Part shown: positions 15,079 through 22,893 of the stretch, piece after piece
Position numbering within the stretch: position 1 is the first letter of the stretch
Layout of the letters: each line of letters starts with the position of its first letter
NCBI RefSeq assembly: GCF_000520715.1
Contig: NZ_ASSD01000003.1
Coordinates: 1-38,614, forward strand
DNA length: 38,614 nucleotides
From: Paenibacillus zanthoxyli JH29
GTDB lineage: Bacteria; Bacillota; Bacilli; Paenibacillales; Paenibacillaceae
Direction: 5' to 3'
Made by a program: the position numbers and the translations under genes
Notes under the pieces: model-generated
Database searches by the model: none
Told to the model about the DNA's origin: nothing
The model's input: the letters and a program-made list of their open reading frames with translations, nothing else

Positions 15079-16545
15079 TTAATTGATCGTCAGCTGTCCT
15101 TGTTCAAGGATGCTGTCTTTGACAACGGAAGTCTTGTTGCATTTGATGCTCATCAGGAAGCTTGGCGCGAAGGACGAACGATGCTCCGGATAGAAGCCGC
15201 GATTGGTTATATAGCTGGTAATGACCACATTTTTACCGTTGGCTTGCGGAACGGCAAAGTGAGAATAAGTAAAGGTAACATCCGCAGGATCAAGATCCAA
15301 TTGCAGTACAAGTCCAGTATGGTTTAACGGCTTGTAAGGTCCGGTGAGCGACTCGGATACGAAGCCCAGCATATAAATGTCTTTAGCAGTAATTCCGTCA
15401 ATAGTCATTTTCGATCCTCTGGAATCGGTGAACAAATACCATTTGCCATTCATTTTAAATACGTTGGCCCGTTCAATTTCATCCGTTACGAGATTTGATG
15501 CAATCACAGGTTTCATGACTTTTTTCAATGTATAATCATCATTTAATTCAATCATGCCAAGAGCACCGTTCGCTAAGGTAGCGAGAGGCTTTTGCGGACT
15601 TTGCAGCAATTTTTCTCTGTCCTTTTCGAAGAACTTTTTATTTCCGCCATAGAACTCCCTGTTATTGAAGGCGTCCTCACCCTGGTAACCCGTTTCAGTG
15701 CCGGTATTAGCCTCGAATACAAGGTATTTGTGGCCGTTGTCTTCGATATAGTGAGGGTCTCTAAGCGTACTGTTATCGCCTGAAGCATAGGCGCCTTCAT
15801 CAATAAATTGCTGAATATTTTGATAGGTTGTTCCGTCACCGTCAAAAATGGACTTATAATCCTCAACGCCGCTCACTTTCAAAGTTTGGTCATATAGCAC
15901 AGACAAGTTGATTTGGGCCGTTGTTATCGTTTGTTTGCCATAGCCCGTTCCGCCATCCCACGGCGCGCCGGAGAAGTCTGTATAGAACAAGCGCACCTTG
16001 CCGTCACTGGTCAATGTCGCGGAACCTGACCACTCTTGGGTCTGATATTTGAGGATTGGATCCCCCGAATTGAATTTATCGCTGTTTTTGAAGACTCTGC
16101 CGGCACTCTTCCAGCTGTCAATCGAATTGTCTCCAGCTCTGTGATAGAACAGGTAAATCGAAGCGTCATTACTGTCATTCGGATCTCCGGCCAAGGCAAA
16201 TACAAGTTCGTTGCCATTATAATTCGCTACCGTTCCATCGGCGTTTTGCAGCGGCCAGCTGTCCCATACATCCAGGTCGATCAGATTGCCGGACTTATCA
16301 TAGCCTTTTGCCGAAGCGATGTTCTTAATGGTTGATGCGTCGAACGCCGGTACTTTGAACTGCTCACTTTGCTGCTGCTTAGGAATTTTCAGCATGTCAA
16401 AACGTGTGATGTGGGTAAATCCGTAATCTTCTTTGTAGCTCGTAGTGTCTTTCCCATGCGCAAAAGCCGAGGTTCCGCCGCCTGCCAGTAAAGCCGTTGC
16501 AAAGGTTACTGCTGCTGCTTGCTTCACAAACTTTTTGATGTTCAT
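15079..16545 (-). CDS. sacB: levansucrase, first copy
   Basis: 488 residues from ATG 16545, eight bases after AAGGAG; an in-frame TTG two codons earlier is less likely. The signal peptide (MNIKKFVKQAAAVTFATALL, ending TSAFA) and GH68 catalytic residues are intact: Asp in DVWDSWPLQ, Asp in TLRDPHYIED and Glu in VTDEIERANVF. It makes levan from sucrose outside the cell. It is a tandem paralogue of the gene at 13173; most of the catalytic domain is identical and the loops differ. It lies downstream of sacT with its own promoter and RAT leader. One residue difference, near the C-terminus, places Cys in SIKCNKTSVV, which is rare in a secreted levansucrase. Confidence 0.96.
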   Translation of the reverse strand: MNIKKFVKQAAAVTFATALLAGGGTSAFAHGKDTTSYKEDYGFTHITRFDMLKIPKQQQSEQFKVPAFDASTIKNIASAKGYDKSGNLIDLDVWDSWPLQNADGTVANYNGNELVFALAGDPNDSNDASIYLFYHRAGDNSIDSWKSAGRVFKNSDKFNSGDPILKYQTQEWSGSATLTSDGKVRLFYTDFSGAPWDGGTGYGKQTITTAQINLSVLYDQTLKVSGVEDYKSIFDGDGTTYQNIQQFIDEGAYASGDNSTLRDPHYIEDNGHKYLVFEANTGTETGYQGEDAFNNREFYGGNKKFFEKDREKLLQSPQKPLATLANGALGMIELNDDYTLKKVMKPVIASNLVTDEIERANVFKMNGKWYLFTDSRGSKMTIDGITAKDIYMLGFVSESLTGPYKPLNHTGLVLQLDLDPADVTFTYSHFAVPQANGKNVVITSYITNRGFYPEHRSSFAPSFLMSIKCNKTSVVKDSILEQGQLTIN

Positions 16546-16590
16546 GCTCAAGTCTCCTTCTCCGTTTCATATTTTGTTCCTGACAAACAG

Positions 16591-16667
16591 AAAAAGACCT
16601 AAAAAATCCAAGTGGGGGAAATCCCCAACCGGATTTTCAGGTCTTGCCTGCTTAACAGTAACAATCC
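16591..16667 (-). promoter_or_regulatory. RAT antiterminator and terminator in the sacB1 leader
   Basis: On the minus strand a 28-base RAT (16640-16667) begins GGATTGTTACTG and ends AGCAGGCAAGACC. The terminator pairs 16631-16645 with 16594-16609, followed by T5; an inner GGGG/CCCC hairpin sits in the loop. Its layout is the same as in sacB2, so both genes should answer to the same antiterminator. Confidence 0.94.
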
Positions 16668-16691
16668 CAACAATGTTATGTTGTCATGCCT

Positions 16692-16730
16692 ATTCTATAT
16701 TTTTTAGCACACAATAACTATAGACTAAAT
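16692..16730 (-). promoter_or_regulatory. sacB1 promoter with upstream GTCTATAGT element
   Basis: On the minus strand -10 TAGAAT (16692-16697) and a poor -35 TAGTTA (16715-16720) are 17 bases apart, about 20 bases before the RAT. ATTTAGTCTATAGT (16717-16730) matches the sacB2 copy at 13 or nearly all positions of the core. Confidence 0.5.
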
Positions 16731-16867
16731 TTCCTCTTTTTGGATAAGGTGAAAAGGAGGATTTTTCCTACTAGTCCATCCTCAAAAATTCCCAATTATT
16801 CCCGATTAGTTCAAAGTGTTTATAATTTAATGGAAAATAAAGTAGAATGATGTCGGAATGAAGAAAC

Positions 16868-17716
16868 TTAATTCGCCAAATCCTTCAACCGGGTATCCAT
16901 CCGATTAATTTCCATGGCGACCAGCACCAGCTGGCTGTCGGCAAACGTATAGCCATAGTCCTCTTCCACCTGGCCTGCAATCCATCTGGCCTGCTCGTAA
17001 GCCGTGTGATATCGTTCCTTAGCGATCCTGACAATCTCAGGGTCCAGTTCATTACACAGCTTTCCGCTGTCATCCGTTCTAAGAATATTTTCAAGTTGAT
17101 TCACTAGACGCTCATAGCTGGCAGAAGCCCGGTCCAAAAAAACACCAGCGATACGTTCCACTCCTTCGGCAATATCCCGGATTAAGGCCGCTCTGTCCGC
17201 ACCTGCCCCTGAAGCTCCGGCATTGACCCACGCAGTATGGATATGCATGGCGATATAACCTACCTCATCCTCCGGTATTTCGACCTGCAATTTCTCGCGA
17301 ATAAGTCTTTTCGCATGCTGCCCGATTTGGAATTCTCGCGGATAGAGAATCCGGATTTCTTGCAGGAGCGTGTTCTGAATGACCATACCTTTACTAAGCC
17401 GCTTCAAAGCGAATGAAAGATGATCCGTCAGCGCAATATGAATGTGCCTTTTGAATGTTACTGAGAGTTCGCTCTCCGCAAATGAAATAATGTTCTCGGA
17501 TACCGCGATTTCCTCTTCGGGCAGTGTCCGCAGCAATTCCTGCAGATGGCTGTGTTGATCCGGATCGTCCATAATGAATACTTTCTCAATGCGGTGCGGA
17601 TCTACAATATCGTTTTTTCCTTTTTGAAAAGCAATACCGGAACCCATGACAATCTTTTCTTCTCCCAGGTCGTGTACCACAACCGCGTTATTGTTAAGAA
17701 TTTTTTTGATTTTCAT
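16868..17716 (-). CDS. sacT: SacT/LicT-family transcription antiterminator with altered PRD2
   Basis: 282 residues: an RNA-binding CAT domain (1-57, MKIKKILNNNAVVVHDLGEE), PRD1 (about 65-170) and PRD2 (about 175-282). It should bind the RAT hairpins of sacB1 and sacB2. PRD1 keeps both regulatory histidines, His99 (ALTDHLSFAL) and His158 (YIAMHIHTAW), which are the sites of negative control by the sugar permease. PRD2 lacks both: the usual His207 is Gln207 (YERLVNQLENIL) and His269 is Glu269 (VLVAMEINRM). In LicT these are the HPr-phosphorylated activating sites, so catabolite control through HPr should be lost, and Glu269 may act as a fixed phospho-mimic (inference). An AGGAG site precedes the ATG, 23 bases after sacP, in one transcript. 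SacY is an alternative name. Confidence 0.93.
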   Translation of the reverse strand: MKIKKILNNNAVVVHDLGEEKIVMGSGIAFQKGKNDIVDPHRIEKVFIMDDPDQHSHLQELLRTLPEEEIAVSENIISFAESELSVTFKRHIHIALTDHLSFALKRLSKGMVIQNTLLQEIRILYPREFQIGQHAKRLIREKLQVEIPEDEVGYIAMHIHTAWVNAGASGAGADRAALIRDIAEGVERIAGVFLDRASASYERLVNQLENILRTDDSGKLCNELDPEIVRIAKERYHTAYEQARWIAGQVEEDYGYTFADSQLVLVAMEINRMDTRLKDLAN

Positions 17717-17739
17717 GATATTCTCCTATGCTTTTACGA

Positions 17740-19341
17740 TTAGTATTTGGATCTTTGTTCCCACCGATGCGGTTTGTCAACCCCTAGGGCCCAGGTAACT
17801 GCAAATGCTGTTCCCACAGCCAGCAGGAGTCCGACCATATAATGAATGAAATTGATGTGTCCTGGCGGGATGATAAAGGCGATCATTGGAATCCCGGTCA
17901 ATCCGAACGAATTGGCTACCACCTCGTGGAAGGCAACATAAGCCCCTCCAGCAGCCCCCCCAGCGGCTGCACCCAGAAAGGGACGGCCAAGCTTCAGGTT
18001 GACGCCGAAAGCGATCGGCTCGGTAATGCCGAAAAAGGCGGTGATCGAAGCGGGAAGCGCTATCTTTTTCAACTCGTTATCCCGGGTTCTGGCATACACC
18101 GCAAGCCCGGCCCCGCCCTGAGCGATATTCGCCATTGACCAGATGGGGAGCAGAAAGTTGACCCCGATGTTTGGATTGGAAATAAGCCCGATTTCAATTG
18201 CCTGAATGCCGTGGTGCAGCCCGGTCAAGACGATAAGACCATAGACCCCGCCTAGGAGCAGACCGAACACCGTACTTCCAAGTCGGTACAGCTCTTCCAG
18301 CAAGCTGCTAAGAAAGCCGCCCAGATGCGCAGCAAGCGGCCCAATGATCAGGACAGCGAGGCCGCCTCCAATGATAAGGCTGAGAAAGGGAACCAGCAAA
18401 ATGGTTGTCGATGACGGAACAATCCGCCGCAGTCCCTTCTCAATAAGCGTCATCAGTAATACCGCAAGAATAATCGGAATCACGGTGCCTTGATACCCAA
18501 ACTGTGGGGTACTCGTCAAATCCGCAGAATGTAACACTGTTCCTCCGGTTCCTGACAGATGCAAAAAGTCGAGCCGGGTCATGACAATTCCGATTGCGGC
18601 GCCGAGCACAGGGGTGCCCCCGAACCGCTTGGCCGCTTGATATCCGAACATCACAGCCAAGATCTGAAAAGCCGAGCCGCACAGCAATAATAACGTCTGA
18701 AACCATGTACTGTCAGGGGCCGCCCAGCCGAAGGCTTCTATCATGCTGATCAATCCGAGAAGCAGGCCAACCGCGACAAAGAGCGGGATGATCGGCACCA
18801 CGATATCGGAGAAAAAGCCGACCGCCCCCATCATTCGGCCAATCAGTCCCCTTTTTGCCGAGTCATACAGCTCCGGAGATGACCCCTCTCCTTCCTGAGG
18901 CGCCCAGACTCTCCGTTTCCATACATCCTGTAAGGAAGGAAGCTTGGTATCGGCCGCCCCCGCGATGCGGACGGGGCTCTCCGGTTCGCCAGTTCCGTGC
19001 TGGCTTTCCGCTTCAAGCTGACGGACCGGTCCAGAGTCCTGAAGTAGACGGACCATTTGACGGTGCACCTTAAAGACTATTGCCGGTCCCACAATAATTT
19101 GCAGTTGTCCGGCATGAACGAACATATTCTGAACCTCTTCGATTTGGGAAAGACCAGCTTCATCCACGCGGGTACCGTCTCGTAATCGGAGCCGGATTCG
19201 GGTTGTACAGTGAGATACTTCCGACACATTGTCCAGCCCGCCGGATAGTTCAATGAAGCGCATGGCCAGTACCTTCGCCGGGTTCTGATTAACTTGGGGA
19301 CCTTGTCCGTTCTGAACTGGGTGAATATGGCTTTCTGGCAT
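17740..19341 (-). CDS. sacP: sucrose-type PTS permease, EIIBC
   Basis: 533 residues from ATG 19341, preceded by GGAGAGGAG; the longer frame to 19389 has no ribosome binding site. The EIIB domain (residues about 20-110) carries the phosphorylated cysteine in VSHCTTRIRLRL. A linker of about 60 residues follows, then an EIIC domain with ten or so membrane helices and the substrate motif LTGLHHGIQAIEIG, plus GITEPIAFGVNLKLGRPFLG. It belongs to the glucose-sucrose group (SacP, ScrA, TreP). Sucrose is favoured because sacT and the levansucrases follow; trehalose is an alternative. No EIIA is present, so it would borrow one from another PTS. Its phosphate flow should control SacT through PRD1. No sucrase (sacA) gene lies next to it. 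Confidence 0.9.
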   Translation of the reverse strand: MPESHIHPVQNGQGPQVNQNPAKVLAMRFIELSGGLDNVSEVSHCTTRIRLRLRDGTRVDEAGLSQIEEVQNMFVHAGQLQIIVGPAIVFKVHRQMVRLLQDSGPVRQLEAESQHGTGEPESPVRIAGAADTKLPSLQDVWKRRVWAPQEGEGSSPELYDSAKRGLIGRMMGAVGFFSDIVVPIIPLFVAVGLLLGLISMIEAFGWAAPDSTWFQTLLLLCGSAFQILAVMFGYQAAKRFGGTPVLGAAIGIVMTRLDFLHLSGTGGTVLHSADLTSTPQFGYQGTVIPIILAVLLMTLIEKGLRRIVPSSTTILLVPFLSLIIGGGLAVLIIGPLAAHLGGFLSSLLEELYRLGSTVFGLLLGGVYGLIVLTGLHHGIQAIEIGLISNPNIGVNFLLPIWSMANIAQGGAGLAVYARTRDNELKKIALPASITAFFGITEPIAFGVNLKLGRPFLGAAAGGAAGGAYVAFHEVVANSFGLTGIPMIAFIIPPGHINFIHYMVGLLLAVGTAFAVTWALGVDKPHRWEQRSKY

Positions 19342-19425
19342 TTTCAGCTCCTCTCCGTTCTTATGTACAGCGTCTATGGTATGGTTCAAATTTTGTATCG
19401 GCGAGGAACATTCTTTTATTGATGC

Positions 19426-19525
19426 AAAAAAAGACCTATTTTCAAATCAAGCATCATCACCGAATAATAGATTCGGCGGCACTCGGTTCTTCCCGGGGCC
19501 TAGCGGCCCAAAAGGTAACAATTTC
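19426..19525 (-). promoter_or_regulatory. degenerate RAT/terminator-like leader of sacP
   Basis: On the minus strand the transcript would begin with ATTGTTAC, a partial match to the RAT 5' arm, and 19485-19491 reads AAGAACC where a RAT ends AAGACC. That arm can pair, with one bulge, with GGTCTT at 19431-19436, which is followed by T7 (19426-19432). Internal hairpins are GGGCC/GGCCC and CCGAAT/ATTCGG. The middle of the RAT does not match the consensus, so antitermination here is unproved. Confidence 0.35.
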
Positions 19526-19554
19526 GTAATATAATAGTATTTCTATTGTGACAA
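19526..19554 (-). promoter_or_regulatory. sacP promoter with dyad in the spacer
   Basis: On the minus strand TTGTCA (19549-19554) and TATTAC (19526-19531) are 17 bases apart. The spacer contains AATAG, five bases, CTATT (19533-19547), a dyad in an ideal place for a repressor. The expected transcript start is near 19519. Confidence 0.55.
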
Positions 19555-19668
19555 TAATCGAATCTAAAATCAATGGTCAGTAATTACCACCTTTTACTTG
19601 TCGAAAAACAGGTACTCTGCCTTAGTAGGAATCAATGTCCGATCAGCCGAAGGTTTAGAACTATCGCC

Positions 19669-20358
19669 CTAATTTTTCTTTGTCATCAATAATTCTTCAA
19701 TTTCATCCAAAGACTCTACTATGTAATCCGGTTTAACTTCATGCTCCCAAACTCTTTTATTTCTATTAATCCAGCACGTTACGATGCCTTCTCTATTAGC
19801 TCCGAGGACATCCGAAGCAGAATCACCGATATGAAGCACTTGTCTAGGGTGGGTACGATAGAACTTGAGCAGTTCCTTGAACATCGTATTCCTCTCGTCG
19901 TTCTTGTAAGATTGATGCTGCTCAGATGTAAAGAGATGCAGGCCATATTTCTCGTAAAAATACGGTATCATTGCTTCATCCGCGTCACTTACAATACAAA
20001 CTTTATGGCTCTTTGATATACTCTCAAGAAAGCCGGCAGTCTCATCATAAAATGGTGATAATGTATGTTCTTGAAATATAATTCTAACTGCTTCTCCTAC
20101 ATCATAGGAAACCACCTTCTCCTTAAACAATTGCGAAAAGCTTCTCTCATAAACTTCATTCATCAGATGAAATTGTCCCGTCGTTCTCAGTTCAATCCAA
20201 TGAGCAAAAAAATACTTAAGCAATGTTTGTCCATACTCTTCAGCTAATTGAGCCGTAAATGTATTTTGTAAAATGGGCCTCCAGATGTGTTCGATTCTAG
20301 TGTCTATATTTACTAAGGTTTGAAACATGTCTAGACTAATAATTTCAAAGTCCTTCAA
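19669..20358 (-). CDS. HAD-family hydrolase
   Basis: 229 residues. HAD motifs are in order: I, SLDMFQTLV (nucleophile Asp10 and the Thr of DxFxT); II, VCIVSDADE; III Lys in QSYKNDERN; IV, LHIGDSASDVLGA. Residues 15-95 form an alpha-helical cap of the haloacid-dehalogenase/phosphatase type. DMFQT, with Phe instead of the second Asp, resembles DxFGT haloacid dehalogenase and nucleotidase-like enzymes. The substrate is unknown; a phosphate ester is most likely. The start is TTG 20358, after a distant GGAG. It is the only start that retains motif I. It lies upstream of sacP on the same strand, but the sacP promoter separates them. Confidence 0.85.
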   Translation of the reverse strand: MKDFEIISLDMFQTLVNIDTRIEHIWRPILQNTFTAQLAEEYGQTLLKYFFAHWIELRTTGQFHLMNEVYERSFSQLFKEKVVSYDVGEAVRIIFQEHTLSPFYDETAGFLESISKSHKVCIVSDADEAMIPYFYEKYGLHLFTSEQHQSYKNDERNTMFKELLKFYRTHPRQVLHIGDSASDVLGANREGIVTCWINRNKRVWEHEVKPDYIVESLDEIEELLMTKKN

Positions 20359-20479
20359 TGAACATTCAACTCCGGTAGTTTAGTGGGATCCCCCTTTATA
20401 TTTTATCATAATTGGAAGATTTTGAAGAGTAATTTTTCGCGTTCGGTATCTGCTGAACAACAAATATTCGGAATCAATT

Positions 20480-22060
20480 TCAGTCAGCTATCCGCAGAAT
20501 CCAGTCTTTCAAGTCAACGATTCTCGGGTGTTTCGGCTTCGAATCCGTTCCGGCAACAATGAGAGGGACGATGGAATCCGCCTCATGCAGCGATCCGTGT
20601 GCTCCTCCTCCGCGATGGGTGGGAGAGCTTTCGCCGGCCAATTCATATCCCGGTTTCACCGTGACGACGACATATCGTCCTTCATGGGAATGGAGCGCGC
20701 CATATAACCGGGCCAGCACGTCCGGGTATTTTCCGTATTTGATCCGATGTTTTTGGAGAGAAATGTCCGCGAGCCTGGGATCGCCCGACAGCGACCATTT
20801 TTGCCCGTACTCATCCGAATATGGCCCTCCCGGACGATAGGACAGAACGTTATCGCCTTGTCCTCCGCCCGTAAGCCGTACCGATTGATCCTGATTTACC
20901 GCTATGATGTCGAGTTTAGCTTCTTTTTGTAAACTTTTAACAATCTCAGAGAGCTTCATGCCGGGCGATACGGCGTAAATGTAAGCCATCCGTTCGTTAG
21001 CGGCGATGACGATCTGGTCGTCTTGTCCCACGGGTCTGCCCAGCTTGGCGATCCGGTAACCATTCAGAAGAGGCCGTAAATCTATCCTGGATTCATCCCG
21101 ATTTTCCATCACATCGCTTTGAGCGCTATCCCCCAGAATTATCCACGTGGTTCTTCTAACCGCCTCCTCCCATGACCCGTATGAATCCAGCACATGCTGA
21201 AGCGCCCGGTCGGCCCTTTCAATACCTCGAAGCGCCATGGAGCCTTTTCGGTGGTGAACGCTATCGTTTCCTGGAAAATATCCGATCGTTACTTCCGGAA
21301 GCTTCCCATTTTCCACCAAATAAGCGATATCCCGGGCTGCGAATTTGTCGTTCATTCCATACTTTTCCCACAGGGCCGTATGATTGGCGTTTTCCGGGTT
21401 CAAATGAGCGAACGCGGCAAGCGAGAACAACTCCGGAGTGCTGACTTTATAATGATCCGGCAGCCGTGTGGTTTTCGCCATCGTTTGGGGGACACGCAGA
21501 TCCCTTTCCGTTCTGCCTCTGAGAATAACGGCGTTGATCGAAGCCGAATGTTTGCCTGAGTCAGCCAATTCCTCATGAATGGTCTTCACATTTTTGCTTA
21601 ATTGAACCTGGTTCATTTGATACACGCTGTCCGTCAACACTTGCAGCTGATCAATCTTCAAAGCTTCTTTTGGCCCATTGCCGTAGAAGATCATCCGCTT
21701 TTCTCGGTCACTGTACCACACCAGCCCCGGAACATGATGCTTATCCGCGTACACCCCCGTTAATAACGTACTGTCAATCGTTACGGACATGGTCGGAAAT
21801 GAACTAACCACATTAGGAAAATACTGCCCGTGATCAATCAGATACTTTAGGGCAGGCGCCTTGCCTTGTTTCATCGCTTCCTGCAGCGGCTTGTCCATCA
21901 AGGAATCAATAATAATGGTTACGATGGGCTTTTTGCCCGTAGATGCTGCCTTGAACTCCGGTTCGGAGCGCATACCAACATTCGTTCCCGATTTCGCTTG
22001 GCAGCCGGTAAGAGTGATGATTAAAGTTAAGCCGATTATCAAAATAACAGTTATTCTCAT
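20480..22060 (-). CDS. lipoprotein phosphodiesterase, alkaline phosphatase superfamily
   Basis: 526 residues from ATG 22060, behind GAAGGGAA; the frame to 22105 is open, but the lipoprotein signal starts at the chosen ATG. MRITVILIIGLTLIITLTGC ends in a lipobox with Cys20. The catalytic domain is of the type I phosphodiesterase/nucleotide pyrophosphatase family: metal Asp in VTIIIDSLMD, catalytic Thr or Ser in SSFPTMSVTIDSTLLTGVY followed by DKHHVPGLVWY, metal residues in PGNDSVHHRKG, and C-terminal His in GGGAHGSLHEAD. GDSAQSDV replaces the usual GDHG motif, so one metal ligand appears changed and activity may be altered. It is anchored outside the membrane; the substrate is unknown. It is divergent from the methyltransferase gene at 22205. 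Confidence 0.85.
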   Translation of the reverse strand: MRITVILIIGLTLIITLTGCQAKSGTNVGMRSEPEFKAASTGKKPIVTIIIDSLMDKPLQEAMKQGKAPALKYLIDHGQYFPNVVSSFPTMSVTIDSTLLTGVYADKHHVPGLVWYSDREKRMIFYGNGPKEALKIDQLQVLTDSVYQMNQVQLSKNVKTIHEELADSGKHSASINAVILRGRTERDLRVPQTMAKTTRLPDHYKVSTPELFSLAAFAHLNPENANHTALWEKYGMNDKFAARDIAYLVENGKLPEVTIGYFPGNDSVHHRKGSMALRGIERADRALQHVLDSYGSWEEAVRRTTWIILGDSAQSDVMENRDESRIDLRPLLNGYRIAKLGRPVGQDDQIVIAANERMAYIYAVSPGMKLSEIVKSLQKEAKLDIIAVNQDQSVRLTGGGQGDNVLSYRPGGPYSDEYGQKWSLSGDPRLADISLQKHRIKYGKYPDVLARLYGALHSHEGRYVVVTVKPGYELAGESSPTHRGGGAHGSLHEADSIVPLIVAGTDSKPKHPRIVDLKDWILRIAD

Positions 22061-22204
22061 ACTGAGCTGTTCCCTTCTCGGATTGTTACAAATCAAATTG
22101 CCCAATGGGAGAGATAATTATGTAAAATTTTATTGAATTTTTTGGGGATTGGAGGGTTAGATTATTGTCATTGACTTCAATTTCAGGAAAGATGGTGGCA
22201 GCTT

Positions 22205-22792
22205 TTGAATACTTTGTCTTCCCCTCAGCTTTACCATTGGTTCGTACGTCCGAAATGGTTCACCAAAAAATATATTCACGATCAAATCCAAACCCGATTC
22301 GCGTTTAAGGATAAAGTCGTGCTTGACTTTGGCTCCGGCACAGGAGCGAATTGTTCGATGTTTCAACCCCTTCAGTATCTCGGCATCGACCCGGACGCCA
22401 AACGCATCCATTACGCCAAACGGCTATACCCAAGACACAAGTTTCTTGTTCTTGAAAACGGCAAGCTTCCGGTTGATGATGGGTCTGTCGATTACATACT
22501 CATCGTCGCAGTGCTGCACCATATTTCGTCCGAAAAAATTGCCGATTACATGAAGGAATTTAGACGAACATTAAAACCGAATGGAAAAATCATCGTCATG
22601 GAACCTTGTCTATGCCAAAATAAGCCGTTAAGCAATTGGTTTATGAATCTTTATGACAATGGGGAGTATATCCGGAGAGAAGAAGAATACATTCAATTAT
22701 TTCGGGAGAATGAATTTACTTCACAGGTCATCAACCGTTTTCGAAAAGGTTTGTTATATAATGAACTGTTTTTCTCGGCAAACCTCACATAA
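22205..22792 (+). CDS. SAM-dependent methyltransferase, class I
   Basis: 195 residues. Motif I is VVLDFGSGTGANCSMF (the SAM-binding Gly loop), followed by YLGIDPDAKRIHYAKRLYP, VDYILIVAVLHHIS and the post-motif EFRRTLKPNGKIIVMEPCL. This is the small UbiE/Methyltransf_11 fold, acting on a small molecule or lipid. The start is TTG 22205 with GGTGG about six bases upstream. It lies 101 bases before cardiolipin synthase, but a terminator separates them. The substrate is unknown. Confidence 0.88.
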   Translation: MNTLSSPQLYHWFVRPKWFTKKYIHDQIQTRFAFKDKVVLDFGSGTGANCSMFQPLQYLGIDPDAKRIHYAKRLYPRHKFLVLENGKLPVDDGSVDYILIVAVLHHISSEKIADYMKEFRRTLKPNGKIIVMEPCLCQNKPLSNWFMNLYDNGEYIRREEEYIQLFRENEFTSQVINRFRKGLLYNELFFSANLT

Positions 22793-22816
22793 TCTCACAA
22801 TGAGAAGCACTATCCG

Positions 22817-22859
22817 AAAAAGACTCTGCTTGCTGTAAAAGCGGGCATGAGTCTTTTTT
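22817..22859 (+). terminator. terminator after the methyltransferase gene
   Basis: AAAAGACTC at 22817 pairs with GAGTC TTTT at 22849-22858. The inner TGCTTGC and GCGGGCA also pair, with two wobbles and a bulged T. T6 follows. Confidence 0.85.
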
Positions 22860-22893
22860 CCACGTATGCCCTTCAAGGAGGTGAAGTATACCA

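Noticed and set aside
19485..19525. Functional RAT in the sacP leader
   Set aside because: Not claimed as functional: only the ends match and the central RAT positions are replaced by a GC-rich hairpin. Kept as a low-confidence feature.
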